64,000 nt of DNA from Sporosarcina sp. E16_8 (GCF_017347095.1 NZ_JADPRZ010000006.1:62001-126000); one strand, 5' to 3'; positions 1 through 10,449 are shown, numbered from the stretch's first letter. Program-made: numbers and translations. The notes: generated by a model not told the origin, from the sequence alone.

Positions 1-396
1 CTCATGAACAGAGCCGATTTGTTGCTCACGAAGCTGTTGGAATAAATCATCCAAATTATAGCGCTGTTTACGCATTTCCTGCTCTAGTATTATTCCATGT
101 CTAATAATAAGTGTCGGTTCACCATCGACAATGTCTCTGAACTTTTTACTTTTTAATGAAAAATAAGAAGAAACGAGTTGGATAACGAGCAAAACAAGCA
201 TGGGCAGAATAGAGTGCATCAATTTATTATCTGGGGAATCGAGTGCAAATGCTGCAACTTCCGCCATAATTATAAAGACAACAACGTCGATAATTCCAAG
301 CTCACCGACTTCACGTTTCCCCATAATTCGTAAGATAATCAAAATAAGAATATAAAGAAACACAGTCCGGAAACCGATGATTAGTAAATCATTCAT
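1..396 (-). CDS. yrbG: DUF421 (YetF/YrbG-type) membrane protein, C-terminus outside window
   Basis: The N-terminal 132 codons are visible, starting at an ATG at 396 preceded by a GGGAG ribosome site; the 3' part runs off the left edge. The protein opens with hydrophobic segments, then carries the family hallmark GKREVGELGIIDVVVF, a further membrane segment and a soluble part containing DGEPTLIIRHG. This is the usual DUF421 layout of a membrane domain followed by a small soluble domain. The molecular function of the family is not established. In B. subtilis yrbG lies next to yrbF (yajC), as here, which supports the symbol. A terminator separates it from yajC, so it probably has its own promoter. 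Confidence 0.85.
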   Translation of the reverse strand, partial: MNDLLIIGFRTVFLYILILIILRIMGKREVGELGIIDVVVFIIMAEVAAFALDSPDNKLMHSILPMLVLLVIQLVSSYFSLKSKKFRDIVDGEPTLIIRHGIILEQEMRKQRYNLDDLFQQLREQQIGSVHE

Positions 397-465
397 AACT
401 AAGATCTCTCCCTTTTAAGAAAGGATGCCCTTTACCCCAATGCTTGTATACATGCCCATTATCGA

Positions 466-517
466 AAAAGAGGCGATTGCCTGAACGGGAAATTTCCCAC
501 TCAGCCAATCGCCTCTT
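466..517 (-). terminator. Rho-independent terminator after yajC
   Basis: A perfect 12-bp inverted repeat (AAGAGGCGATTG at 468-479 and CAATCGCCTCTT at 506-517) is followed on the minus strand by a run of five T. It sits 17 bp beyond the yajC stop and ends the ruvA-yajC gene run. Confidence 0.85.
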
Positions 518-533
518 CATATACTTAAAATAC

Positions 534-800
534 TTATATTGATTGTGTTACACGTCCTACAGCTTGTCTGTCGAACTGCAGTGTAGTACCTTCAGAAACT
601 TTAAGGAAAACCGATGAATCATCTACAGCATCGATTGTTCCGTGAATGCCGCCGATTGTGATAACCTTATCTCCGCGTTTTAAATCTCCTTGCATCTGCT
701 TCGTCGCTTTCTGTTTCTTTTGCGCCGGCCTGATAAGCAAGAACCACATCACTGCGAACATCGCAACGAATGGTAATAATTGCATAACTCCTCCACTCAT
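534..800 (-). CDS. yajC: Preprotein translocase subunit YajC
   Basis: An 88-residue protein with one N-terminal membrane segment (about residues 5-24, ending FLLIRPAQKKQK) and a short basic and acidic cytoplasmic tail with the conserved GDKVITIGGIHGTI block. This is the typical YajC size and layout. YajC is an accessory subunit of the SecDF-YajC complex, which assists Sec-dependent export. The start ATG at 800 has a strong GGGGGGA site eight to nine bases upstream. It follows tgt by about 40 bp, as in most Firmicutes, and is probably the last gene of the ruvAB-queA-tgt-yajC run. Confidence 0.92.
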   Translation of the reverse strand: MSGGVMQLLPFVAMFAVMWFLLIRPAQKKQKATKQMQGDLKRGDKVITIGGIHGTIDAVDDSSVFLKVSEGTTLQFDRQAVGRVTQSI

Positions 801-840
801 ATATATATCCCCCCTTCAATCAAGATTCATTATACAAGAT

Positions 841-3031
<2,191 letters not shown>

Positions 3032-3060
3032 CGTCTATAAATTCTCCCTTTATAATTGAA

Positions 3061-4071
3061 TTAGAAATCGTTGTGCTCGGGAACTGGATAGCCAAAATGT
3101 TCGTACGCAAGTCGAGACGCAATCCGCCCACGCGGTGTCCGTTGGATAAAACCGATTTGAAGAAGATACGGTTCATAGACATCTTCGATTGTTACCGACT
3201 CCTCGCCAATACTTGCAGATATCGTATCAATTCCAACAGGCCCGCCACGAAAGCGTTCAATCATTCCTGTGATCAACTTATGGTCAATATGATCAAGACC
3301 ACGTGAATCGACTTGCAGCATTTCTAGCGCTTCATTTGCCATTTCCATTGTAATGCTCCCATTGCCTCTTACTTGTGCATAATCGCGTACACGGCGCAAC
3401 AGGCGGTTTGCAATACGTGGAGTTCCACGAGAACGGCGAGCTATTTCTATTGCGGCCTGTTCGTCAATTGCCACTTCAAATAGGCCTGAGCTACGAACGA
3501 CAATTTCCTTGAGCGGCGCAACATCGTAATACTCGAGTCGAAGTGGAACACCGAATCTATCACGTAGCGGCGCAGATAATGCTCCTGCACGAGTTGTCGC
3601 GCCAATCAGTGTGAATGGCGGCAAATCGAGTCGGATAGACCGCGCAGACGGCCCTTTCCCGACAACGATATCCAAACAGAAATCTTCCATGGCAGGATAC
3701 AGTACTTCTTCGATTGCCCGGTTCAGCCTATGGATTTCATCGATGAATAATACATCCCCCGGTTCGAGAGATGAAACGACCGCTGCGAGATCACCAGGGC
3801 GTTCAATTGCAGGGCCGCTGGTCATTCGAATGTTGACGTCCATCTCATTAGCTATGACGGTTGCGAGTGTCGTCTTTCCTAGACCCGGTGGTCCATACAA
3901 TAGGACATGATCCAAACTTTCGCTACGTCCTTTTGCTGCTTCGATGAAAATACCGAGGTTTTCCTTCACTTTTTCCTGTCCAATATACTGACTCAGATAT
4001 TGCGGTCTAAGCGATTGTTCAAAACGTTCATCGAAATCCGATACTTCTCCCGATATAACTCGTTCCTCCAT
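3061..4071 (-). CDS. ruvB: Holliday junction branch migration DNA helicase RuvB
   Basis: A 336-residue AAA+ motor that drives branch migration of Holliday junctions together with RuvA. Visible are the RuvB opening [20 protein letters not shown], the Walker [12 protein letters not shown], Walker [11 protein letters not shown], sensor residues in [18 protein letters not shown] (arginine finger region), and the C-terminal winged-helix segment ending [17 protein letters not shown] ribosome site precedes the ATG at 4071. It normally abuts ruvA; here a family A repeat separates the two genes by about 195 bp. Confidence 0.96.
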   Translation of the reverse strand: MEERVISGEVSDFDERFEQSLRPQYLSQYIGQEKVKENLGIFIEAAKGRSESLDHVLLYGPPGLGKTTLATVIANEMDVNIRMTSGPAIERPGDLAAVVSSLEPGDVLFIDEIHRLNRAIEEVLYPAMEDFCLDIVVGKGPSARSIRLDLPPFTLIGATTRAGALSAPLRDRFGVPLRLEYYDVAPLKEIVVRSSGLFEVAIDEQAAIEIARRSRGTPRIANRLLRRVRDYAQVRGNGSITMEMANEALEMLQVDSRGLDHIDHKLITGMIERFRGGPVGIDTISASIGEESVTIEDVYEPYLLQIGFIQRTPRGRIASRLAYEHFGYPVPEHNDF

Positions 4072-4104
4072 TGTCCGCCCCCCTTTCTACTGTTGCTATA
4101 TAGG

Positions 4105-4230
4105 TTAAAATAAAGAATTCCATTGAATTCGCTACGGCGCTCGGGGGATGCCTCCCACCCTGAGCCAGGTAGCTTCGCCACCTGGCTAAGGGCTTCGGCT
4201 ACCCCTTGTAAGGCGCCTTCGCTTAGTTTA
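4105..4230 (+). repeat. Family A dispersed intergenic repeat, copy 1 (long form)
   Basis: This copy opens with the family core CATTGAATTCGCTACGGCGC and continues through GGGGGATGCCTCC to a 3' part ending CCTTGTAAGGCGCCTTCGCT. It contains an internal hairpin, AGCCAGGT paired with ACCTGGCT. Other copies lie at 4898-4976, 8834-8911, 43990-44076 and, inverted, 47793-47917. It sits inside the ruvA-ruvB operon, where it would be transcribed as its complement. No protein is encoded. Origin is unknown; a MITE- or REP-like element is plausible. Confidence 0.75.
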
Positions 4231-4265
4231 AATACGGGACTCAATACTTCAATTTACACATACAA

Positions 4266-4871
4266 TTAACCCTGTTTCAATAATAACCGAAGTGCCATTT
4301 TCATGTATCCTTCTGTATCGAGTTCTTCTTTTTCTAATTTCGGCTTCACTTTCGTCAATTCACGCTGAGAGTAACCGAGTGCTTCTAGTGCAAGTATTGC
4401 TTCATCAAGCGCACCATTTTCAGCCATTGTTAGAAGTGTGACATCATCATCTGGCATATCCATCGCATTAAATAGATCATACAATTTCCCTTTCAAATCG
4501 AGGATCATCTGTCGCGCCGTCTTTTTCCCAACTCCCGGGAATTGTACGAGGAACGCTTCATCCTCCCTTTCAATTGCGCCAATAACTTGTGAAGGGATGC
4601 CGCTAGCAAGTATAGCCAAAGCACCTTTTGGACCAATACCGGATACCGTAATCAATTTCTTGAACAACTCTCGCTGTTCCAGAGATTTGAATCCAAGTAG
4701 CAATTGGATATCTTCACGGACATGTAGATAAGTGAACACTTGCTGGATTTCTTCAGTTTTATGAAAAGCATACGGATTGGGCGTCATGATGAGCCAGCCA
4801 ATCCCACCCTGTTCGAGTGTGATATATTCAGGCGTCACACGTGTGATTCGCCCTTTTATGTAGTCGTACAC
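4266..4871 (-). CDS. ruvA: Holliday junction branch migration complex subunit RuvA
   Basis: A 201-residue protein of standard RuvA size. Domain I (about 1-63) is the OB fold starting MYDYIKGRITRVTPEYITLE. Domain II has tandem helix-hairpin-helix motifs, seen as FKKLITVSGIGPKGALAIL and LVQFPGVGKKTARQMILDL. Domain III (about 150-201) is the RuvB-binding three-helix tail with LEALGYSQRELTKVKP. RuvA binds the four-way junction and loads RuvB. It is the first gene of the ruvA-yajC run. Both flanks carry family A repeats, which is unusual for this normally tight operon. Confidence 0.96.
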   Translation of the reverse strand: MYDYIKGRITRVTPEYITLEQGGIGWLIMTPNPYAFHKTEEIQQVFTYLHVREDIQLLLGFKSLEQRELFKKLITVSGIGPKGALAILASGIPSQVIGAIEREDEAFLVQFPGVGKKTARQMILDLKGKLYDLFNAMDMPDDDVTLLTMAENGALDEAILALEALGYSQRELTKVKPKLEKEELDTEGYMKMALRLLLKQG

Positions 4872-4897
4872 GCTACTCTCCCCCTAAATATATACGT

Positions 4898-4976
4898 AAA
4901 AAATACAGCATTCCATTGAATCCACTGCGGCGCTCAGGGATGCCTCTCGCCTTCGAAAAGCGCCTCCGCTGTTTAT
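4898..4976 (+). repeat. Family A repeat, copy 2 (short form)
   Basis: It has the same core as copy 1 (CATTGAATCCACTGCGGCGC) followed by GGGATGCCTC and a shortened 3' part ending GCGCCTCCGCTGTT; the central hairpin part is missing. It lies directly upstream of the ruvA start, so it would be in the ruvA promoter or 5' leader. The rest of 4977-5060 shows nothing recognisable. Confidence 0.65.
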
Positions 4977-5060
4977 ATAGTTATTCATACATTCAACTTT
5001 ATATAGAATCGATTATACCATACGAACGCACTTTCTACTCTTAATTGAGGTCGACCCACA

Positions 5061-5099
5061 AAAGAAAAGATGACCGCTTTGTCGGCGGCCATCGGTCAT
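5061..5099 (-). terminator. Probable terminator after the KinB-like kinase
   Basis: A 7-bp stem (ATGACCG at 5070-5076 and CGGTCAT at 5093-5099) is followed on the minus strand by CTTTTCTTTT. It lies about 60 bp beyond the kinase stop and separates that gene from ruvA. Confidence 0.6.
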
Positions 5100-5160
5100 T
5101 CACTCACATTGATCTAGGTTACGCTTATCATAGCAACTACCACACTATTTATCAATACAG

Positions 5161-6396
5161 TTACACCGGTATGTATAATAGAAAAGTTGTTCCCTTCCCT
5201 ACTGTACTTTTCACTTTAATTTCCCCTTTAACATTCCTGATTGTGCTATAAACCATGAACATTCCAAGGCCGGTTCCTTCTTTTTTTGTAGAATAATAAG
5301 GTTTTCCCATTTGTGAAATCCCTTCTCTTGTCATGCCGCTCCCGCTATCTTGGATTTTTATTAAGATGTTCTGCTTGTGTTCCGACACATCAACACTAAG
5401 CTTGCCGCCGTGGTCTTGCATCGACTCTATTCCATTCTTAACCAAATTAATGAGGCATTGCTGCATTTGGTTTTCATCATATGTTGTTTTTAGTGTATTT
5501 GTTAAACGAACTAGGATTTCAACTCGATTCTTCTTCGCATACGGTTGCATGATATTCTCGACGTACTTTACATCTTTTGCAAAATCAGAGAAAACCATAT
5601 TTTCACTTTGCGGTTTCGAAAACGTTAAAAAGTCACTGACGATGTTTTCTGCCCGCCTTAATTCTTGCAACGAAAATTCAATATATATTTTTTCATCAGC
5701 GGTAATCGTTTTAGACTCATTTAACAGTTGGAGAAACCCTCCTGTTACAGTAAGTGGATTTCTGATTTCATGAGCAATACTTGCCGAAAAGTGGCTAACG
5801 TCTCTCATTCTTTCTGCTTGCACATACATTTCGCGTCTTTTGACATTAGAGACAATTTTCTCAATTAAAGCCATTAGAACAAAAACTGCCACTAGGTGAG
5901 TACTAAGCGTATAAAATACTAAGTACCAAAATTCGCTTGTCAGTTTCGGGAATTTAAAGCTCAACGTGAAAAAATAATACGTCATAGTAAGAAAAGTGAC
6001 GCATGCCGCATAAAAAATTCGCCACCGAGAGTTTTGTTGCAAAAATCTCGCACTTAATAACGGTACCAAAATAAGGACTCCCGTCGAAAGAGCAAGCGAC
6101 TGAAAAACACCATCTCCGCCGATAAAGAACCGATAAGCATTTAGAACGATATAAAGTGGAAACGCCATTTTGTGTCCACCGAAAAGGGCGACAATAATAA
6201 ATGGAATATATCTTAAATCAACGATATACCCTAACTCCAATTTAACTGGGAACGCCATACAAAAAATCAGCGTCACAGAAGCGAGTAAAACAAGCAGATA
6301 TTTATTGAATTTAGTTAATCTATTTTCAAAGAATATTACAGCAATTAGAATCGGAAAGAGTAAAAACAAAAAGTTCAATAATAATGTTTCAATCAA
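5161..6396 (-). CDS. KinB-like sporulation sensor histidine kinase
   Basis: A membrane-bound histidine kinase of about 411 residues. The N-terminal half holds roughly six hydrophobic segments resembling the 5TM-LYT sensor type (DLRYIPFIIVALFGG). The kinase core follows, with H box FSASIAHEIRNPLT, N box LINLVKNGIESM, G1 DSGSGM and G2 GTGLGMFM. KinB of B. subtilis has the same layout and feeds phosphate to Spo0F in the sporulation phosphorelay; this role is inferred. The TTG at 6396 is chosen because AGGAG lies seven bases upstream of it; an in-frame GTG at 6414 would place that site inside the gene. No partner response regulator is adjacent, as expected for a phosphorelay kinase. Confidence 0.8.
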   Translation of the reverse strand: MIETLLLNFLFLLFPILIAVIFFENRLTKFNKYLLVLLASVTLIFCMAFPVKLELGYIVDLRYIPFIIVALFGGHKMAFPLYIVLNAYRFFIGGDGVFQSLALSTGVLILVPLLSARFLQQNSRWRIFYAACVTFLTMTYYFFTLSFKFPKLTSEFWYLVFYTLSTHLVAVFVLMALIEKIVSNVKRREMYVQAERMRDVSHFSASIAHEIRNPLTVTGGFLQLLNESKTITADEKIYIEFSLQELRRAENIVSDFLTFSKPQSENMVFSDFAKDVKYVENIMQPYAKKNRVEILVRLTNTLKTTYDENQMQQCLINLVKNGIESMQDHGGKLSVDVSEHKQNILIKIQDSGSGMTREGISQMGKPYYSTKKEGTGLGMFMVYSTIRNVKGEIKVKSTVGKGTTFLLYIPV

Positions 6397-6532
6397 AAGA
6401 AATCTCCTTCCCACGACCCTTATTACCTAATTATTATTTCGCTAGATGTACAGACACCATTAGATTGTACACTAGTTTACAGATCTATATGTATATTTTT
6501 TTCACTGGTCATCTACCCTCAAAAATAATAAA

Positions 6533-6579
6533 TATCCATCCACCATAAGAATGAAAACCATTCTTATGGTGGATGGATA
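6533..6579 (-). terminator. Long perfect hairpin terminator after the APH-fold kinase
   Basis: A perfect 21-bp inverted repeat (6533-6553 and 6559-6579) has a 5-base AAAAC loop. On the minus strand it is followed by a T-rich tract (TTATTATTTTTG). It lies about 90 bp downstream of the gene ending at 6670. The remaining 6397-6532 and 6580-6669 hold no gene. Confidence 0.75.
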
Positions 6580-6669
6580 AGTAGAATGAATCCTATTTAG
6601 AGGGATTAATTTTAGTCTTCCGTTTCGAGTTACTCTATCACGCTAAAAGCCCGACGATTACCTTTTCCA

Positions 6670-7539
6670 CTAAGTGTTTATCCGTTCTACATCATACCAT
6701 AGTTTTGGCCAATGTGAGAGTGCAGACTCGGTAAAGGGGATCAATTGCTTCGCCTGTCTTTCTCTTCTAGACGGTGACAACGTAAAAAAATGAAGCCATT
6801 CACGAAGTATCTCATTCGGAAATAGAAGCAGTGTCTTGGAAGCATGATCTAATCTTCGCAGCGATGGCTGTTCATCAAACAGAAAATCAATGTCATAGCC
6901 GATTTGTGGTAGCACCCGATGAATCCAGAGCGCAATTTCAGTACCAGCCGGTCCCGTACTCGCTAGATCGAAATCAATGAAACGGATGACGCCATCTCTA
7001 TCTCGCAAGATATTATGATGGACGACATCACCGTGAAGCAATGTACCATTCAGATTGTCTCTATAGGTTTTCTTCACTGCACTAATCGCGTTTAATGCAT
7101 AAAACAGGATTTCATCGACAAGGCCTTTTTCAATATACGCCTCACAAGCCCCGCTAACTTCACGGAAACGACTTATCCGTTCTTCCCACTTCGCGATAAG
7201 TGGATACGGATGCAAATAAGGTGAGGCGTGCCAGTCGAGTTGTGCTTTGGTTTCATGAAGTGCATGGAGAGCAGCAAGTGTATCCGTCCGATCTGCCCTT
7301 TTCTTAAAGTTTACCGATTTTGCGCCATCCAACCACGGCTGAACAAACGTCAATTGATTTTCTTGGGGCATGACATCTACAATATGTGGAAAAGAAACAG
7401 AATGAAGGGCATCATGTACACGTTGTACTTTCATTGCGGTGGAGTTGGAGTGATATCGCTTCACCGAAAAGCGTTTGCCATCTTTCTCTAATTTCCACAC
7501 ATTATCTTTTATTTTTTCTAATTTCCCATCCAGCGCCAT
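6670..7539 (-). CDS. APH-fold phosphotransferase (CotS/YsxE-like) next to safA
   Basis: A 289-residue protein of the aminoglycoside phosphotransferase and choline kinase fold. The Brenner-type catalytic loop LLHGDVVHHNIL (about residues 167-178) and the metal-binding IDFDLAS are intact, so an active kinase is plausible. No signal peptide is seen. Similar proteins in Bacillus (CotS, CotI, YsxE, YutH) are spore-coat-associated kinases. Its position 7 bp downstream of the SafA-like gene suggests co-expression in the mother cell and a coat-related role, which is inference. A 21-bp hairpin terminator follows. The substrate is unknown. Confidence 0.75.
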   Translation of the reverse strand: MALDGKLEKIKDNVWKLEKDGKRFSVKRYHSNSTAMKVQRVHDALHSVSFPHIVDVMPQENQLTFVQPWLDGAKSVNFKKRADRTDTLAALHALHETKAQLDWHASPYLHPYPLIAKWEERISRFREVSGACEAYIEKGLVDEILFYALNAISAVKKTYRDNLNGTLLHGDVVHHNILRDRDGVIRFIDFDLASTGPAGTEIALWIHRVLPQIGYDIDFLFDEQPSLRRLDHASKTLLLFPNEILREWLHFFTLSPSRRERQAKQLIPFTESALSHWPKLWYDVERINT

Positions 7540-7546
7540 ATGCCGA

Positions 7547-8686
7547 TCAATACGCTCCGAACCAGTTGGAACCTTGATTAGGAGGCATTCCAGAATATGG
7601 TGTTGCCTGTTGCATGCAAGTAGGGCAATTGCATGGATGGCCGTAAAAGAGCGGAATCATCATTTGCTGGTGGTGATGATGATGCTGTTGTTGGTGATGC
7701 TGCGGACCTTCGCAACCACAGCCACAACCTTGTTGATGACCTGGGTGCTGCATAGGGTAACCGAACTGTGCGGGACTCCATTGCCCTTGTAGAGCTGGTG
7801 ATATAGCCTGCGGTACGTAACCCGGCCCAGGTGGACACGGAGCAGGCGGTTGCAAGTCAAACTCTGGTGATGCTTCATGCATAAATTCTGGTGAACACTC
7901 GACTGGTTGCATAACCATTTCGGCCGTTTCTTCAAACATGAAATCAGGCGATTCGAGCAACTGCCACCCTTCTACCATAGGTATTCCTAAAGGAGATGTT
8001 GCAGGTCCTTGGCCAGAGAAAATCGGTGATTCTTGTTCATACATCGGAAATTGCGTCGATGGTAAAGGCATTGGTGGTTCTGGTCTTGGCATCGCTTGAA
8101 TTTGCCCTGAATGCATGAATGGGAAACAGTCTGCGTCAAAAATCGGCATCCATCCACATGGAATACCTATCATCGGATGCATTGGCATTGGCATTGGCAT
8201 CGGCATTGGCATTTGCGCCTGCGGAGGCGCTGGCATTGGTGTCGGCGTCGGTAATGGTATCGGAGCCGGTGTTGGTTTAGATGGTGGTACTGGCGTTGGT
8301 GGTCTTGGTGTTGGCATTGGCGGTCTCGGAACTGGTGCTGGCGGTCTTGGTGTTGGTGGTTTCGGTGTTGGTGGTCTCGGTACCGGTTTCATCGGTTCCT
8401 TCCCGTGTTCGGGATGCTTGATATGGTCGGGATGCTTGACATGTTCCGGTTGTTTGACGTGTTCCGGATGTTTGACATGTTCCGGGTGCTTGACGTGTTC
8501 CGGGTGCTTGACATGCTCATTCGTTCCGTGATGCTGTCTTTTTGGCAAGAAAATTTTCATTCCAGGCACGATATAATCTGGATTTGCAAGATGCGCATTC
8601 ACCCGCTTTAAATCTTCAAACGGGATACCGTATTGACGCGCAATCTTCCAAAGCGTATCCCCTTTTACAACAATATGGACTTCCAC
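7547..8686 (-). CDS. safA: SafA-like LysM spore coat morphogenetic protein
   Basis: A 379-residue protein. Residues 1-49 form a LysM domain (VKGDTLWKIARQYGIPF ... PGMKIFLP), which in SafA binds cortex peptidoglycan. Seven hexapeptide repeats of the type EHVKHP follow (about residues 58-99), then a proline-rich stretch of PRPPTP and MPMPMP repeats, and a C-terminal half rich in Pro, Met, Gln and Glu. The tail carries a CGCGC cluster, a histidine/glutamine run and CNCPTC, suggesting metal binding or disulfide cross-linking. The GTG start at 8686 has GGGGGAA upstream. The position between the ruv and phe genes matches safA of B. subtilis. The low-complexity region is unusually expanded. Confidence 0.75.
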   Translation of the reverse strand: MEVHIVVKGDTLWKIARQYGIPFEDLKRVNAHLANPDYIVPGMKIFLPKRQHHGTNEHVKHPEHVKHPEHVKHPEHVKQPEHVKHPDHIKHPEHGKEPMKPVPRPPTPKPPTPRPPAPVPRPPMPTPRPPTPVPPSKPTPAPIPLPTPTPMPAPPQAQMPMPMPMPMPMHPMIGIPCGWMPIFDADCFPFMHSGQIQAMPRPEPPMPLPSTQFPMYEQESPIFSGQGPATSPLGIPMVEGWQLLESPDFMFEETAEMVMQPVECSPEFMHEASPEFDLQPPAPCPPGPGYVPQAISPALQGQWSPAQFGYPMQHPGHQQGCGCGCEGPQHHQQQHHHHHQQMMIPLFYGHPCNCPTCMQQATPYSGMPPNQGSNWFGAY

Positions 8687-8775
8687 TTAAAAATTTCCCC
8701 CTTCCGTCAATCCATCGTATGAACGGACGCCCGTCTGTGTGACGCTCCTCTTTAACGAGATATCCTCTCTTGCCA

Positions 8776-8803
8776 TGTATATGCGGCAGTGGGTGGTTTA
8801 TTC
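8776..8803 (-). promoter_or_regulatory. Candidate sigma-E-type promoter for safA
   Basis: On the minus strand GAATAAA (8797-8803) and CATATACA (8776-8783) are separated by 13 bp, about 90 bp upstream of the safA start. They partly resemble the sigma-E -35 and -10 elements (KMATATT and CATACAHT), but the spacing is one base short and the -10 is imperfect. B. subtilis safA has a sigma-E promoter. Confidence 0.35.
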
Positions 8804-8833
8804 TAAAGAAAAGCTGGGGGTGGAAACTATATA

Positions 8834-8911
8834 TGTTGAAATAAAGAATTTCATTGAATCCGTTTCGGCGCTTAGGGATTCCTCCTGCCATATGCCAAGT
8901 GGTATCGCTCC
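8834..8911 (+). repeat. Family A repeat, copy 3, fused to family B copy 1
   Basis: It contains AATTTCATTGAATCCGTTTC and GGCGCTTAGGGATTCCTCC, a diverged family A core, and ends where family B begins. It is the first of three repeat-type elements filling the gene-free 8687-9543 interval. Confidence 0.6.
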
Positions 8912-9246
8912 TGTTAATTAACCATTTTTTCGCATAAATTACTCGTGAGAAGGGCTTGATGACCTTCATTTTCACTGGACTAGTTTCGGCCCGCTAACGG
9001 CTAGCTATTCATGACAGATTTACTGAGTGGATCCTAGTGTGTCTAGAAGCGACTCCGTCACTTCTAGACACACTCTTTTCAGTCACACTGTTGTGAATAG
9101 TTGCCAGTCGCGCTCCTACACTATTCAAGTGAAAAATGCAGTTGTTTTGGAAGAAAAGAGTAGATGACTTTCTATAGAGTTTGTAAGTGCCCGAAGATGC
9201 AATTTCGGGCACTTTAGCACTTTGTACAATGTGTTCCTTGTTTACT
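8912..9246. repeat. Family B dispersed repeat, copy 1 (about 334 bp)
   Basis: It aligns without large gaps to 52261-52594, with roughly three quarters or more of positions identical by eye. Shared blocks include TTTTCACTGGAC, CTAGAAG-GACTCCGTCA, TCAAGTGAAAAATGCAGTT and AAGTGCCCGAAGATGCAATT. It contains two hairpins. The first is a 14-bp stem, AGTGTGTCTAGAAG with its complement, followed by CTTTTC. The second is AAGTGCCCGAA paired with TTCGGGCACTT. Short minus-strand reading frames exist in both copies but are not coherent over the element. Function and mobility are unknown. Confidence 0.8.
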
Positions 9247-9299
9247 TCTATATATTCGGCACTACTTATTTAGAATTAACTAGGTGGCATACCTCACCT

Positions 9300-9440
9300 G
9301 TATAACGAACAAATCTAGCGAAGAAGCGACAAGTGTGAGCCGAAGCAATAAGACTTAGGAGGGATGCAGTTCAATCCCTCCCTAGTGTTCTTCTGGCGGG
9401 CTTATTGCGTAAGGCCATCACCAAGCGACTAAGCGGTGTT
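9300..9440. other. Nested inverted-repeat element of unknown function (family C-like)
   Basis: An outer pair GCAATAAG (9345-9352) and CTTATTGC (9401-9408) encloses an inner hairpin GGAGGGA (9358-9364) and TCCCTCC (9375-9382). A third small stem CACC/GGTG follows near 9420-9435. The ATAAGAC ... CTTAT layout resembles the long hairpin at 50917-51013. No open reading frame is supported. The rest of 9441-9527 shows nothing. Confidence 0.4.
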
Positions 9441-9527
9441 GGAAGTACATTCTATTTGTTAAGTGCCGACTATATAGTCATTAATTCACTATTTACAGGA
9501 AATTGCCGAAGTGATTTATTGCCCAAT

Positions 9528-9566
9528 AAAAAAACCATCACGGTCATATTGAATGACGTGACGGTA
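9528..9566 (-). terminator. Terminator overlapping the pheA stop
   Basis: An imperfect 13-14-bp stem (9535-9547 with 9553-9565) is followed on the minus strand by seven T (9528-9534). The stem overlaps the last codons of pheA. Confidence 0.8.
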
Positions 9567-10434
9567 GTTGGTCGTACATGAAATATGAACCGAATGAGCG
9601 AGCAGTACAATTCAGTGCGACGAGTTCTTCCATAGCACCTTTCATCATTGGGTGTTCTTCGGATTCCATTACATCGATAATGAAGAAGTAATTGCCGAGT
9701 CCTGTTTTTAAGGGCCTTGATTCAATTTTACTTAAATTGAGTCTGCGCCATGCAAAAACGGATAAAACCTGGTGCAGGACACCTGAACGGTCATCTTCTG
9801 GTAGTTTTACCATTAATGTCGTTTTTAGTTTTGCAGAATGACCATTTGTTTCCAAACTTTCTTTTCGCAGGGATAATACCACGAATCGCGTATGGTTAAA
9901 ATGAAAATCGTGAATATTCTCTTCTGCGATATGTAAACCATATTTTTCAGCCGCCAGCTTGTTTCCGATTGCCGCAACCTTCACATCTGGGTTTTCGGAA
10001 ATAAATTTGGCAGCCGCCGCCGTGGAAGTCGTCTGGATAAGCGGAACACGACGGTAATGGTACTGCAAATATTTATGGCACTGAGCAAGAGCATGGGGAT
10101 GGGAATTAATGGATTCCATTTCGGCGATAAAAGGCACTTGCTTTTTATTGACCATAAGATGCTGTTCTATTGGTATCGAAATTTCAGCGTTGATGAACAA
10201 ATCTGCCCCATGGAACAGGTAATCGATGGTCATCGGAACGGATCCTTCCAACGCGTTTTCAAGTGGAACAATCGCATAGACGACACGCCCTTCTGCCACA
10301 GCCTCTATACAATCCGGTATCGTAGGGTGAGGTATCAATCCCGAAGTTCCAAAAAGAGTGCTTGCCGCAACGTGCGTGAATGATGCTTCCGGCCCCAAAT
10401 AAGCGACAGTAGGCGTATACCTTTCATTTCCCAT
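9544..10434 (-). CDS. pheA: Prephenate dehydratase
   Basis: A 296-residue monofunctional enzyme that converts prephenate to phenylpyruvate in phenylalanine synthesis. The catalytic domain (about 1-190) has AYLGPEASFTHVAA, the VPLENALEGSV segment and the active-site TTSTAAAAKF. The C-terminal ACT domain (about 205-290) carries LHQVLSVFAWRRLNLSKIES and RPLKTGLGNYFFI, the phenylalanine feedback site. There is no chorismate mutase domain, as usual in Bacillales. It follows pheB by 15 bp, so the two are co-transcribed. Confidence 0.94.
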   Translation of the reverse strand: MGNERYTPTVAYLGPEASFTHVAASTLFGTSGLIPHPTIPDCIEAVAEGRVVYAIVPLENALEGSVPMTIDYLFHGADLFINAEISIPIEQHLMVNKKQVPFIAEMESINSHPHALAQCHKYLQYHYRRVPLIQTTSTAAAAKFISENPDVKVAAIGNKLAAEKYGLHIAEENIHDFHFNHTRFVVLSLRKESLETNGHSAKLKTTLMVKLPEDDRSGVLHQVLSVFAWRRLNLSKIESRPLKTGLGNYFFIIDVMESEEHPMMKGAMEELVALNCTARSFGSYFMYDQLPSRHSI

Positions 10435-10449
10435 ACTATAATCCCCCCA

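Noticed and set aside
8115..8531. Glycine-rich plus-strand frame of 138 codons
   Set aside because: It is the complement of the Pro/Met-rich repeats of the SafA-like gene; low-complexity codons keep the opposite frame open by chance.
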